A stretch of 64,000 bases of DNA from Brucella tritici (lineage in GTDB: Bacteria; Pseudomonadota; Alphaproteobacteria; Rhizobiales; Rhizobiaceae): contig NZ_CADEAR010000006.1 in NCBI RefSeq assembly GCF_902825325.1, positions 244,274 to 308,273 of the forward strand, in the 5' to 3' direction. The notes beneath the pieces were generated by a model. That model had not been told where the DNA came from, searched no databases, and worked only from the letters and a program-made list of their open reading frames with translations. The position numbers and the translations under genes were made by a program. Shown here piece after piece: positions 17,618 through 25,623 of this stretch (within the stretch, counting starts at the first letter, position 1; each line of letters begins with the position of its first letter).

Positions 17618-18412
17618 TCAGGGTTGCGGCACGAGCATATCGGTCTTGCCAGCGAACCAGTAGGCCGCCAACCCAACCCATTCCCGCATGGCCACACTGA
17701 ACCGCGAAAGCGCTTCATTTGGAGATTCGAGATAAAGGCCAAAACGCTCACTGGCGCGCGTTTTATAGTCCACCGGCCAAGCGACAACGTCGAAATCTGC
17801 CTTGCGAAAACAGCCAACGGAACGCGGCATATGATATGCGGAGGTGATCAGAAGCCAGGTTTCACCCGATTTCGGCTCAGCTAATTCCTTTGAGAAAACC
17901 GCATTCTCCACAGTGTTGCGAGATTTGTTTTCATAAATATAGCGTTCACCTGAAAAGCCGAGATCGATCAGCATCTGGCGTGTGCTGTCTGCTTCTTTGG
18001 CGGATTCTTCAAAATAGGCGCCCTCGCCGCCGGAGATAATGACTTTAGCGTCCGGATACAGCCTTGCCAGCCGCATTGCCTCAAAAATCCGATCAGCCGC
18101 ACTGTTCAATTCAAAACCTTTGCGTCCGGCATTGATCTCGCCATTCATATAGCCGCCGAGCACGACTATTCCGTCCACCCGTTGCGGCATTTCATCCGGC
18201 TTTGCAAAACGGTCTTCCAATGGAGCGAGCAGAACAGAACCCAGCGTCGTAAAGGACGCAAAGAACAGAATGACTATCGACAGCCCCAGCGCTCCCAAGC
18301 CGAACCGCCGGAAGCCGCGCCACATGGCCAGAAAAGCAATCAGGACAAGAATGAGGATTATCGTGACAGGTTGAAAGAACAGCCAGAAAATCTTCGAAAG
18401 ACTATAGAACAA
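17618..18412 (-). CDS. YdcF family protein (DUF218)
   Basis: A 264-residue membrane-anchored DUF218 protein related to YdcF, SanA and ElyC, which are linked to envelope polysaccharide and vancomycin sensitivity. Two N-terminal membrane helices (about 12-30 and 37-62) precede the soluble domain with IVVLGGYMNGEINAGR, AKVIISGGEGAYFEES, and YIYENKSRNTVENAVFSKEL (a conserved Asn-rich DUF218 signature). The TTG start at 18412 is supported by GGAGGG seven bases before it. It is divergent from the DUF1624 gene, with about 150 bases between them. Confidence 0.85.
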   Translation of the reverse strand: MFYSLSKIFWLFFQPVTIILILVLIAFLAMWRGFRRFGLGALGLSIVILFFASFTTLGSVLLAPLEDRFAKPDEMPQRVDGIVVLGGYMNGEINAGRKGFELNSAADRIFEAMRLARLYPDAKVIISGGEGAYFEESAKEADSTRQMLIDLGFSGERYIYENKSRNTVENAVFSKELAEPKSGETWLLITSAYHMPRSVGCFRKADFDVVAWPVDYKTRASERFGLYLESPNEALSRFSVAMREWVGLAAYWFAGKTDMLVPQP

Positions 18413-18559
18413 CCAAACCCTCCAATATCAGGCTCTTTGCCCGCGCCAAAATCAGCACGAATCCGTGTGCGTCCACATACTATAGTGTTGCAAAAGGCTG
18501 TGTTAGAGATTTGCCGGGAATCGAAACCGCCGGACATTGCTATCCACCCGGAAGGAACC

Positions 18560-19540
18560 ATGTCTAACATCACGCCTCAGGATACCGTAACTTCGTCCCG
18601 TATTCGCCTCGGGCGTATCGATATTGCACGTGGGATCGCACTGATCGCCATGGCGATCTACCACTTTGGCTGGGACCTTGAGTTCTTCGGTTATATGGCG
18701 CCTGCCACGACCGCCCACGGTGGCTGGAAGCTTTTCGCCCGCTGTATCGCTTCAAGCTTCCTGTTTCTCGTCGGCTTCAGCCTCGTCCTGGCGCATGGCA
18801 ACGGAATTCGCTGGAAGCCAATGGCGAAACGGCTGGCGCAGGTCGTTGTCGCTGCCGCCGCGATCTCAGCCGTCACTTGGTACATGTCGCCAGACAGCTT
18901 TATCTTTTTCGGCATCCTTCACCAGATCGCTCTGGCAAGTGTACTCGGTCTTCTTTTCCTGCGCTTGCCCGCACTTATAACCTTGGCTGCTGCAGTGCTT
19001 GTCATTAGCGCTCCGCTCTATGCGCGTGCCGATATTTTTAATCATCCTGTACTGAGTTGGGTTGGTCTTTCGACCGTAATGCCGCGTTCGAATGATTATG
19101 TGCCGCTGTTTCCATGGTTCGGCGCGGTTCTCATCGGCATAGCCGTCGCTCGCATGTCTCAGCGCTTCGGCTGGCTCCAGCTATTGGCTGGCGGAATCAA
19201 GCCACAGTTTCTGGAAAAGCCGCTGACATTCATCGGCAGGCATAGCCTGGCTTTTTATCTCATTCATCAGCCGGTACTGATCGCGCTGGTTTATGTGTTC
19301 TCGCAACTGATGCCTCCCGCACAGCCTGCGCCGCGTGAAGCCTTCACGCAGTCCTGCGTGGCAGCATGCCTGCAAAACGGCAGCGAACAGCTATGTCAGC
19401 AGTTCTGCGGCTGTGTCGTGACAGAACTGGACAGGGCCAAACTGTTTGATGATGTCTTCAGCGGCAAGATCGACCAAGAGAACAACAGCACGGTTCAGAA
19501 CATCGCACAAATATGCTCGCCAGTGCCTGACGCCCAGTAA
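18560..19540 (+). CDS. DUF1624 membrane acyltransferase-like protein with Cys-rich C-terminal tail
   Basis: A 326-residue multipass membrane protein of the DUF1624 (heparan-alpha-glucosaminide N-acetyltransferase-like) family. The ATG at 18560 has AAGGA before it. The N-terminal signature RIDIARGIALIAMAIYHFGWD lies near 19-38, with YHFGWD and FFGILHQIALA as conserved points, then about seven further helices and LAFYLIHQPVLIALVY near 231-247. The last about 65 residues are unusual: after a Pro-rich linker come CVAAC, LCQQFCGC and a late Cys, forming a CX3C-X8-CX3C pattern like a disulfide helical hairpin. The acyl acceptor is unknown. The gene converges with the MerR gene. Confidence 0.82.
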   Translation: MSNITPQDTVTSSRIRLGRIDIARGIALIAMAIYHFGWDLEFFGYMAPATTAHGGWKLFARCIASSFLFLVGFSLVLAHGNGIRWKPMAKRLAQVVVAAAAISAVTWYMSPDSFIFFGILHQIALASVLGLLFLRLPALITLAAAVLVISAPLYARADIFNHPVLSWVGLSTVMPRSNDYVPLFPWFGAVLIGIAVARMSQRFGWLQLLAGGIKPQFLEKPLTFIGRHSLAFYLIHQPVLIALVYVFSQLMPPAQPAPREAFTQSCVAACLQNGSEQLCQQFCGCVVTELDRAKLFDDVFSGKIDQENNSTVQNIAQICSPVPDAQ

Positions 19541-19546
19541 AAAAGA

Positions 19547-19936
19547 TCAAGTATTGACGCCTAGTTCGGCGAGACGCTCGATGCAGGATTCCTCGATCTG
19601 GTCGAGTTCGCCGAGCGTTTCCTCAATGTCGCGCCGCTTTTGGCGAAGATCAGCGCGCTTTTCTTCGACGCGCTTCATGAGCAGTTTCAACTGCCCTGTT
19701 TCACCGGGCGGCTCGCGATACATCTGGATGATCTCGTGAATTTCCGCGATAGAAAACCCAAGCCGTTTGCCGCGCAGAATCTGCTTCAAAAGATGGCGGT
19801 CGGCGGGGCGAAACAGTCGCGTGCGACCGCGTCTCACAGGAGCGATCAAGCCTTCATCTTCGTAGAAGCGCAAAGTACGGGTCGAAATACCGAACTCCCG
19901 CGTCAACTCTGTGATCGTATAATATTCGCGCACCAC
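19547..19936 (-). CDS. MerR family transcriptional regulator
   Basis: A 129-residue regulator: winged helix-turn-helix at 1-70 (YTITELTREFGISTRTLRFYED), then a dimerising coiled coil (75-125). The sequence RTLRFYEDEGLIAPVRRGRTR and RGKRLGFSIAEIHEIIQMY resemble LiuR-type regulators of branched-chain amino acid and fatty acid breakdown. There is no metal-binding Cys pair, so it is not a CueR or MerR metal sensor. It starts at GTG with AGGA upstream. A TTACGTAA-centred site about 75 bases upstream (20010-20025) fits the LiuR-like operator style. Target genes are not next to it. Confidence 0.85.
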   Translation of the reverse strand: MVREYYTITELTREFGISTRTLRFYEDEGLIAPVRRGRTRLFRPADRHLLKQILRGKRLGFSIAEIHEIIQMYREPPGETGQLKLLMKRVEEKRADLRQKRRDIEETLGELDQIEESCIERLAELGVNT

Positions 19937-20009
19937 AACATTCCTGCCTTATATCAAGCGGACCAGGCTCTAAGCTCAATTGGTTCAGAGCATAACGTTG
20001 TGCTCCTGC

Positions 20010-20025
20010 GCTTACGTAAAAGTCA
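20010..20025 (-). promoter_or_regulatory. Candidate LiuR-like operator with TTGACT box
   Basis: On the minus strand TTGACTTTTACGTAAGC runs from 20025, with the palindrome TTACGTAA at 20012-20019. It lies 74-89 bases upstream of the MerR-type gene. LiuR-type MerR proteins bind ACGT-centred dyads overlapping a TTGAC element, so this may be an autoregulatory site. This is recalled family knowledge, not a computed match. Confidence 0.4.
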
Positions 20026-20040
20026 ACATTAAACCGATAC

Positions 20041-20059
20041 AGCTAAAATATATTTAGCT
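20041..20059. promoter_or_regulatory. AGCTAAA/TTTAGCT palindrome
   Basis: Seven perfectly paired bases on each side of ATATA, in the 300-base spacer between the MerR gene and the hypothetical gene at 20239. It is AT-rich and not followed by a T-run, so it is more likely an operator than a terminator. Apart from this and the site at 20010, I see nothing else in this spacer. Confidence 0.35.
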
Positions 20060-20238
20060 ACAATTTAGTGAAAACGAGGATGATCAGCCCATCATATCAT
20101 TGGGAACAGTGAACGCATTTTTAGAAATAGTCGGGCCGAAACCCCCGTATTTTCGTTGATTTCGCGTTGTGGCGACTTGCCATCATATTGCCGCTCATGC
20201 GTTATGAACTTGCGAAAACCAGTTACAAATGGCGATTC

Positions 20239-20604
20239 ATGCGGCGCTCAATAAAATTTACTTTAATCGGACTTGTCGTCATCGCCGTAATAGGTGCTGC
20301 ACCATTTGCCGTTGAACCAATTGTGGTCAAGATTGGTGAAGGCTCGATTCGCCAGCTCGCCAGAGACGGTAATTTCTGCCAGACGGACCAATGTGACGAA
20401 GGCATGAATTATGCACTTGGTTTTCTCGAAACCAATTATGGCCTGTCGCCTCATGACGTTAAATGGTGTATGGGCGTCGATGTCATTTCCCATTATGAGT
20501 TGCCATTCGGTAACGCACTGAAGAAATCAATAACCGACCGAATGTACCAACGTTGTGGCGACCCGAAACAAGACGAGCCTCCCGGCGATCATACGGATGA
20601 ATAA
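20239..20604 (+). CDS. Hypothetical secreted or membrane-anchored protein
   Basis: A 121-residue protein from the ATG at 20239; in-frame starts at 20197 and 20167 also exist and no start has a strong ribosome-binding site. An N-terminal hydrophobic helix (about 7-24, FTLIGLVVIAVIGAAPFAV) is a signal anchor. The rest is soluble and likely periplasmic with four Cys (FCQTDQCDE, KWCMGVD, RCGDPK), enough for two disulfides. I do not recognise a family. It is followed after 11 bases by a VanZ-family gene, so the pair may be an operon. Confidence 0.6.
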   Translation: MRRSIKFTLIGLVVIAVIGAAPFAVEPIVVKIGEGSIRQLARDGNFCQTDQCDEGMNYALGFLETNYGLSPHDVKWCMGVDVISHYELPFGNALKKSITDRMYQRCGDPKQDEPPGDHTDE

Positions 20605-20615
20605 AGGCGCATTTC

Positions 20616-20963
20616 ATGAAGCGATTTTTGCGCATTGGCGCCTGGTTGATACTTCTGGCCATCCTTGCAGTTACGATTAGTCCGATAAAATTCCGCCCCG
20701 TAACAGGTGAGCCCGTCGATCTTGAACGGTTTGCAGCTTTCTTTCTGGTCGGCGCCTTATTTGCCCTTGCCTACCCTCGCCACTGGATGGGCGTTCTTTT
20801 GTTGACCGTTGGCTGCGCCGCACTTTTCGAACTGATGCAGCGTCTCGCGCCCGGACGTCATGGCGAGTTCATCGACTTCGTTTTCAAAGCTGCCGGAGCC
20901 ATACTTGGCATTGCTGTTGGCTATGGCCTCAGCCTTATCCGTCCCTTCCGGCAGGAAAGCTAA
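20616..20963 (+). CDS. VanZ family protein
   Basis: A 115-residue membrane protein with about four helices and the VanZ-like pattern: SPIKFRPVTGEP near 22-33, LERFAAFFLVGALFALAYP near 37-55, FELMQRLAPGRHGEFIDFVFKAAGAILG (Glu and Asp conserved; residues about 71-98). VanZ gives teicoplanin resistance in enterococci, but proteobacterial members have no known role. It is preceded closely by the hypothetical gene at 20239, and its stop abuts the stop of the DUF2336 gene at 20964. Confidence 0.8.
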   Translation: MKRFLRIGAWLILLAILAVTISPIKFRPVTGEPVDLERFAAFFLVGALFALAYPRHWMGVLLLTVGCAALFELMQRLAPGRHGEFIDFVFKAAGAILGIAVGYGLSLIRPFRQES

Positions 20964-22094
20964 TCAGGCTGCTGGAATAGCTTGCAGCCTGTCCCGTGCC
21001 GATTCACGCATGAACTCCAGATGGATCGAGCGCAGCAATGCAGCCAGATCGTCATTGGCGGCAGCAAACCGACTGCCCCCTGCGGCCTCGCACATCAACG
21101 CCGATATTTCAGCGGCGCCCATCCGCATCCGTCCGGCAGCAACCGCACGCCAGGCCTCGATGGCAACAATCAAGGGCGCATGCGTCGCATCGCTCAACCC
21201 CGCAGAGCGAAGTAGTGCGGCAAGTGCCGCCGGACGACCGCCGGAAATAATTGCACAGATCCGTGCGTCATCGAGATCGGAAAGCGCAGCCAGCAGGCTC
21301 GCGAAGAAGTCTATACGGCCTCCGGCAACTGCACGGATAACAAAACTTGTCGTGATTTCACCGCGCAGACGCAGATGCTCGACCAGCGCCGGAAGTTCTT
21401 CCTGCGAACAAGTTTCCGCCAGTTGCATGGATGCGCGAGCCGTCGCATCACCCACAAGCTTATCGGCGCGGCGTTCACCCAGAAGCAATTTCACCAGCGG
21501 AAGAGATTGCAAAACCTCCCCGACTTTCACAGCCAGAAGATGACGGCATTCCGCAGGAAGACGCGGATGGGCCAGCAAAGCCTCGCGCACGAGGGCATCA
21601 TGACCACAGCGTTCGCTTATGCGCCGGAATGAAACCGGAGCGATACGGGCACAGCTGTTAAACAGCATTTCAGCAACTGCCTCGTTGTTTCCAACTTCGG
21701 CGATTGCCGCCGCGACTGCAAATGAAACATGCGGGCGCGCAGCAACCAAAACCTGCATTGAGGGCGCACCATAGGCCACACGATCAATCAGATCTGCGTC
21801 GCTGAGGAGTGTCGAGCGTGCTAGGATGTAACCCGCAACCTCGGGCTGGTCGGCGGCAAGCGCCGTCACAATATGCAGGGGCGAGTGCACACTGGTCGAA
21901 AGTACATCTGCCATAGCCATGCGCACTTTCGGCGAAGGATCATCAAGCAGAAGCGTCAAAGCCGCTTCAGCCTGGGCACGAACATGGTCTGGCTGAAGCT
22001 GGTCAACACACTGTCGGGCCAAACGAGCAGCACGGACAACACGCGCAGCTACCGGCTCGCAACTGCCAACAAGCGCATCTTTTTCGATATACAT
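20964..22094 (-). CDS. DUF2336 domain-containing protein
   Basis: A 376-residue alpha-helical protein from the ATG at 22094. The open frame continues 45 codons upstream, but MYIEKDALVGS is the plausible start. The region VRMAMADVLSTSVHSPLHIVTALAADQPEVAGYILARS (in parts: about 58-95) with repeated helix pairs is the DUF2336 HEAT-like core. It is Ala/Leu/Arg-rich and lacks signal peptide or membrane helices. DUF2336 is restricted mainly to alphaproteobacteria and is often a standalone gene of unknown function. No neighbour suggests a role. Confidence 0.82.
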   Translation of the reverse strand: MYIEKDALVGSCEPVAARVVRAARLARQCVDQLQPDHVRAQAEAALTLLLDDPSPKVRMAMADVLSTSVHSPLHIVTALAADQPEVAGYILARSTLLSDADLIDRVAYGAPSMQVLVAARPHVSFAVAAAIAEVGNNEAVAEMLFNSCARIAPVSFRRISERCGHDALVREALLAHPRLPAECRHLLAVKVGEVLQSLPLVKLLLGERRADKLVGDATARASMQLAETCSQEELPALVEHLRLRGEITTSFVIRAVAGGRIDFFASLLAALSDLDDARICAIISGGRPAALAALLRSAGLSDATHAPLIVAIEAWRAVAAGRMRMGAAEISALMCEAAGGSRFAAANDDLAALLRSIHLEFMRESARDRLQAIPAA

Positions 22095-22246
22095 TCTGGC
22101 CCCGCTCCAGATCGTTCTTGTATTCGAAAAGATTAAATTAAAATGGTTTACGAGCGGTTTACCATGTTTGTTAACCGCATTGCCGCAGCATGGAACCGAA
22201 CGCGTTTTCACTCGTTTTATCGTCATCAATTCAACGGAGACTTCAA

Positions 22247-22564
22247 ATGGCCGACGAAAAGATCACGAACGACATCCAGCAGGCTCTCGAAAAGCAAATC
22301 GCCGATATGCGCAATGAACTGAAGCGCCTTTCTAAGTCACTGGCGTCACATTCTGGCGAGCTGAGAGAACGCGCAGAGGACGCCATGGATGATGCGTCCG
22401 GTCGTTTCCGTCATGCCGCGCAAGCCGTGCGTGAACGCGGCCAGGTGGTTGCCGAGACGGTTCGGGAAAATCCGGGCACAGCGACGACACTTTTCGGAAC
22501 TGCCGGAATTATCGGCATTCTCATCGGCGTTGCCATTGGATGTGCCATTTCTGATCGCCGCTGA
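22247..22564 (+). CDS. DUF883/ElaB-YqjD-like membrane-anchored protein
   Basis: A 105-residue tail-anchored protein from the ATG at 22247, which has ACGGAGA before it. The first 70 residues are amphipathic and coiled-coil-like (IQQALEKQIADMRNELKRLSKS), then RENPGTATTLFG and one Gly-rich helix with GIIGILIGVAIGCAI before an SDRR end. The same layout occurs in ElaB, YqjD and YgaM of E. coli, which tether ribosomes to the inner membrane in stationary phase. That function is only an analogy here. A terminator follows at 22590. Confidence 0.8.
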   Translation: MADEKITNDIQQALEKQIADMRNELKRLSKSLASHSGELRERAEDAMDDASGRFRHAAQAVRERGQVVAETVRENPGTATTLFGTAGIIGILIGVAIGCAISDRR

Positions 22565-22589
22565 ACAGCAAGAACAGTCTGATGCTTAT

Positions 22590-22617
22590 GCCCGCGCTCC
22601 ATGCGCGGGCTTTTGTT
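22590..22617 (+). terminator. Intrinsic terminator after the DUF883-like gene
   Basis: Eight-base GC stem (22590-22597 with 22603-22610), five-base loop, then TTTTGTTTG. It separates this gene from queF. Confidence 0.85.
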
Positions 22618-22761
22618 TGCACTCTTTACGGGATCGTTGTGGTCTGCTAGCTCCCCCATCATTGGCAATTTGCCACCGGTCGCAGCCTACCCGGTCAAAA
22701 CAAGGACAAGCGCAATCATGCGCGACAAGACTGCGACGTGGCTTGAAACAAAGGCACGCAA

Positions 22762-23229
22762 ATGTCTGAAAAGACAATATATTCCGATCTAAAGCAGCTC
22801 GGCTCAAGCACTCCGGTACCGCAATCTCCGGAGGAAGCTATCCTGGAACGGGTGGCAAATCCGCAAGCTGGCACGCCTTACTGTGTTCGCTTTACCGCGC
22901 CTGAGTTCACCTCGCTCTGCCCAATGACAGGCCAGCCCGATTTCGCGCATCTGGTGATCGACTATGTTCCCGGGCAATGGCTGGTGGAAAGCAAATCCCT
23001 GAAACTGTTTCTTTTCTCCTTCCGCAATCACGGCGCATTCCACGAAGACTGCACCGTGACCATAGGCAAGCGCCTCGTGGAGCTTCTGGAGCCGGAATGG
23101 CTCAGGATCGGCGGCTATTGGTATCCACGCGGCGGTATTCCCATCGACGTTTTCTTCCAAACAGGAGCGGCACCGCAGAACGTCTGGGTACCGGAACAAG
23201 GCGTGCCCAACTATCGTGGTAGAGGCTAG
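22762..23229 (+). CDS. queF: NADPH-dependent 7-cyano-7-deazaguanine reductase (QueF, type I)
   Basis: Reduces preQ0 to preQ1, the last step before insertion of the base into tRNA in queuosine synthesis. It has 155 residues, the short type I length. The catalytic Cys is in [13 protein letters not shown] (near 50-62), and the substrate-binding motif is [23 protein letters not shown] (in parts, near 75-97). The start is the ATG at 22762, with a rather weak ribosome-binding site. No other queuosine gene is adjacent and I see no preQ1 riboswitch in its leader. Confidence 0.95.
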   Translation: MSEKTIYSDLKQLGSSTPVPQSPEEAILERVANPQAGTPYCVRFTAPEFTSLCPMTGQPDFAHLVIDYVPGQWLVESKSLKLFLFSFRNHGAFHEDCTVTIGKRLVELLEPEWLRIGGYWYPRGGIPIDVFFQTGAAPQNVWVPEQGVPNYRGRG

Positions 23230-23308
23230 TTGATCAGTGCCGCAGTTGCGGCTGCAGATTGCGGTCCCTATTATACGAGCAGACCACATGGCCCCTGAAA
23301 GGACCCCC

Positions 23309-23482
23309 ATGAAAAACTTCGCCATTCTGATTTCTCTGGCTGTTCTTGCAGGATGTGGGGGAGCAGGCAAGGCCGCCATGGACACAGGCAAGAGCTTTGA
23401 CCGATTCGCCTGCATGTCGCGCAATTTCAAGGGCGAACCACCCTGCCCTCAGCCGGAAGGCGCAAACCAGCCAGCACAATAA
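23309..23482 (+). CDS. Small putative lipoprotein
   Basis: A 57-residue product from the ATG at 23309 with AAAGGA before it. The signal sequence MKNFAILISLAVLAGC ends in a lipobox with Cys at 16. The mature part of 42 residues is hydrophilic, Gly/Pro/Lys-rich, with two more Cys (FACMSRNF, EPPCPQP). An in-frame start 24 codons upstream gives a longer product without an N-terminal signal and is rejected. It sits between queF and DUF924 in one direction, but has its own site. No family recognised. Confidence 0.65.
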   Translation: MKNFAILISLAVLAGCGGAGKAAMDTGKSFDRFACMSRNFKGEPPCPQPEGANQPAQ

Positions 23483-23500
23483 AGCCAGAGGAGGCCTGTC

Positions 23501-24043
23501 ATGGCTATCGAACCCAAGGACGTTCTCGATTTCTGGTTTTCGCCCAAGATGCGGGAAAACTGGTTCAGCAAAAGTGATGAGATCGACACGGAAATTCGTG
23601 AGAAATTTCTGGCGGCTTATGAAGATGCTCGCGCCGACAAGCTGGAACACTGGAAACAGCAGCCGGAAAGCGCACTTGCGCTCACCATTCTGTTCGATCA
23701 GTTTCCGCGCAACATGTTCCGTGGTTCACCCCGTTCTTTCGAAAGCGACGGATTGGCCCGCGATGTGGCGGCACAGGCGCTCGATCATGATTTCGACCGG
23801 AAGCTGTCACCAGAACAACGCCAGTTCTTCTATCTTCCGTTCATGCATAGCGAATATCTGAGCGACCAGAAGCGTTGCGTCGATCTCTACGAAAGGCTCG
23901 GCGACGAATTCTCGCTCGGCTTTGCCCGCCAACATCATGATATCATCGAACGCTTTGGACGCTTCCCCCATCGCAACGAGGTGCTTGGCCGCGATACGAC
24001 CCATGAAGAAGCTGAGTTCCTTAAGGAACATGCCGGCTTTTGA
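23501..24043 (+). CDS. DUF924 family protein
   Basis: A 180-residue cytoplasmic helical protein of the DUF924 family (TPR-like fold). It has LDFWFSPKMRENWFSKSDEID near 9-29, LTILFDQFPRNMFRGSPRSFESD near 61-83 and FFYLPFMHSEYLSDQ near 109-123, all typical. The ATG at 23501 has GGAGG before it. It is common in proteobacteria and eukaryotes and has no settled function. It converges with the ScfR-type regulator, with only three bases between stops. Confidence 0.88.
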   Translation: MAIEPKDVLDFWFSPKMRENWFSKSDEIDTEIREKFLAAYEDARADKLEHWKQQPESALALTILFDQFPRNMFRGSPRSFESDGLARDVAAQALDHDFDRKLSPEQRQFFYLPFMHSEYLSDQKRCVDLYERLGDEFSLGFARQHHDIIERFGRFPHRNEVLGRDTTHEEAEFLKEHAGF

Positions 24044-24046
24044 TAT

Positions 24047-25459
24047 TCAGAGCAAACGATAAGGCAAAATTCCGCGGCGGTCGTGATCGACCGCCAATCT
24101 GCTTTTTAGCGGTGGAACGGCCCGTTGCACGCATTCAGCACGCTCGCAAATACGGCAGGAAACACCGATCGGATCGAAGGCCGAACGGACAGCGATATCG
24201 AGCCCGTCCGCATAGACAAAATCCTGCGCATAGGCCACCTCACAGCCAAGGGCGATAGCGTAGCGCCGCTGGGGCGCATTGAAGCCGCCCTCGCTCTTGG
24301 TTAGTTCTGTCGCAATGCAAAGATAACGCGCGCCATCCGGTGTTTCGGCCAGCTGGCGGATGATCCGCCCCGGTGTCTCAAACGCCTGATGCACATTCCA
24401 CAGCGGGCACGCAGCACCATAGCGTGCAAACTGCAACTTGGCGGCACTGTGTCGTTTCGTGATATTACCGGCCCGGTCTATACGCGCAAAGAACACCGGC
24501 ACGCCCCGATGGCCGGAACGCTGCAAGGTGCTGAGCCGATGCGCGACCTGCTCAAGACTTGCCCCAAATCGCGATGCCAGCAGTTCCAGGTCATGACGCA
24601 GTTCTTTCGCTGCTGAGAGGAATATCTGATAGGGCAACAGCAGCGCCCCGGCGAAATAGTTGCGCAAGCCGATCTTGCAAATTTCAACAGCCTCGGCAGA
24701 GCGAAAATCGGCGCGTCTAGCAATCGTGCTCACCAGTTCTTCCATCTCCAGTTCGGCGATTTGGAACGCGATCTGGAAATTGCGGGTTGAGGCGGGGGAA
24801 TAGGGGTTGAGATAAAGCACCCGTGCTGCAGGATCGAACCGACGCAGGACTGCCTCCTCCGGTCCAGCCCGCGCAATATGCACCCGGTGATGCTGCTCCA
24901 TATATTGCGGCAAGGCCACGCCAATATCCCTGCCCGGGATATTTAGTTCCACCGCAAGCTTTTCTGCCGCAATATCAATCTCATGTACGTAATTGTCGAT
25001 AAAATGGAAAAAGTCGCGAACTTCCTCGTAGGGCGCAGGCTCGGCAGTGGAGGGAGCGCGGCCAAGCTGATTATCCAGACTTGCGAGCTGCTCGCTGTTA
25101 CGGCGATAGGCCTGATGGCACGCTATCAGCGCATGCGCCAGCCCCGGCGCATTTTGCGTAATGAGCTTCAATTCCTGCAGGTTCGGCTTGTAATTGTCAA
25201 AAACGGGATCGGCGAGCGCTTCAGAAACTGCTGAAAGCAACCGATCATCATCCCCCAGTGAAATAGCGCCTATATCGATCTGATAGTTTTCAGCCAGTGC
25301 CAGCAGGACCGCAGCGGAAACAGGCCGTTGATTATTCTCAATCTGATTGAGGTAACTCGTTGAAATACCAAGTCGTTCGGCAAAGCCCGATTGGGTTGCC
25401 TTATGCTGCTCGCGTATTTCGCGTATCTTTCTGCCGATATAAAGTTTTCTCGGTGCCAT
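24047..25459 (-). CDS. ScfR/PccR-type short-chain fatty acyl-CoA regulator (XRE-IrrE-like)
   Basis: A 470-residue regulator: XRE helix-turn-helix at 1-65 (LYIGRKIREIREQHKATQSGF), a central IrrE/ImmA-like domain (about 150-290) in which the protease HExxH is missing (the helix reads FQIAFQIAELE), and a C-terminal ScfR domain with Cys at about 435, 438 and 443 (CRICERAEC). PccR of Rhodobacter sphaeroides, of this type, activates propionyl-CoA assimilation. Here the gene is divergent from pccB, with TTTGCAAA sites in between. The ATG at 25459 lacks a Shine-Dalgarno, and one site abuts it, suggesting a leaderless, autoregulated transcript. Regulation is inferred. Confidence 0.85.
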   Translation of the reverse strand: MAPRKLYIGRKIREIREQHKATQSGFAERLGISTSYLNQIENNQRPVSAAVLLALAENYQIDIGAISLGDDDRLLSAVSEALADPVFDNYKPNLQELKLITQNAPGLAHALIACHQAYRRNSEQLASLDNQLGRAPSTAEPAPYEEVRDFFHFIDNYVHEIDIAAEKLAVELNIPGRDIGVALPQYMEQHHRVHIARAGPEEAVLRRFDPAARVLYLNPYSPASTRNFQIAFQIAELEMEELVSTIARRADFRSAEAVEICKIGLRNYFAGALLLPYQIFLSAAKELRHDLELLASRFGASLEQVAHRLSTLQRSGHRGVPVFFARIDRAGNITKRHSAAKLQFARYGAACPLWNVHQAFETPGRIIRQLAETPDGARYLCIATELTKSEGGFNAPQRRYAIALGCEVAYAQDFVYADGLDIAVRSAFDPIGVSCRICERAECVQRAVPPLKSRLAVDHDRRGILPYRLL

Positions 25460-25460
25460 A

Positions 25461-25490
25461 TTTGCAAATTCGCATTTCGCTATTTGCAAA
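25461..25490. promoter_or_regulatory. Paired TTTGCAAA operator for the ScfR-type regulator
   Basis: Two identical palindromic octamers TTTGCAAA at 25461-25468 and 25483-25490, 22 bases apart (two helical turns), with an imperfect third element (GCATTTCGC) between them. From memory, PccR of Rhodobacter binds repeated TTTGCAAA. The first octamer is one base upstream of the regulator start; pccB starts about 134 bases to the right. Confidence 0.7.
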
Positions 25491-25623
25491 TTAATATCCT
25501 ACACAATCGCACCTTTTCAAGCTTTTCCGGAGCGCCTTCGGATTTTAAGCAGGAAAGGAGAAAAAGACTATCTTTTCAGTTTCATAACTCGCCTTCCAAA
25601 GGCCGCCCAAAAGTGGGGACTTT

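Noticed and set aside
18182..18559. N-terminal extension of the DUF1624 gene by 126 codons
   Set aside because: The extension is antisense to the YdcF gene, and AAGGA plus the family N-terminus mark the ATG at 18560.
22618..22761. A preQ1 riboswitch before queF
   Set aside because: The leader is short and I could not find the compact pseudoknot with its A-rich tail expected for preQ1-I, nor a preQ1-II fold.
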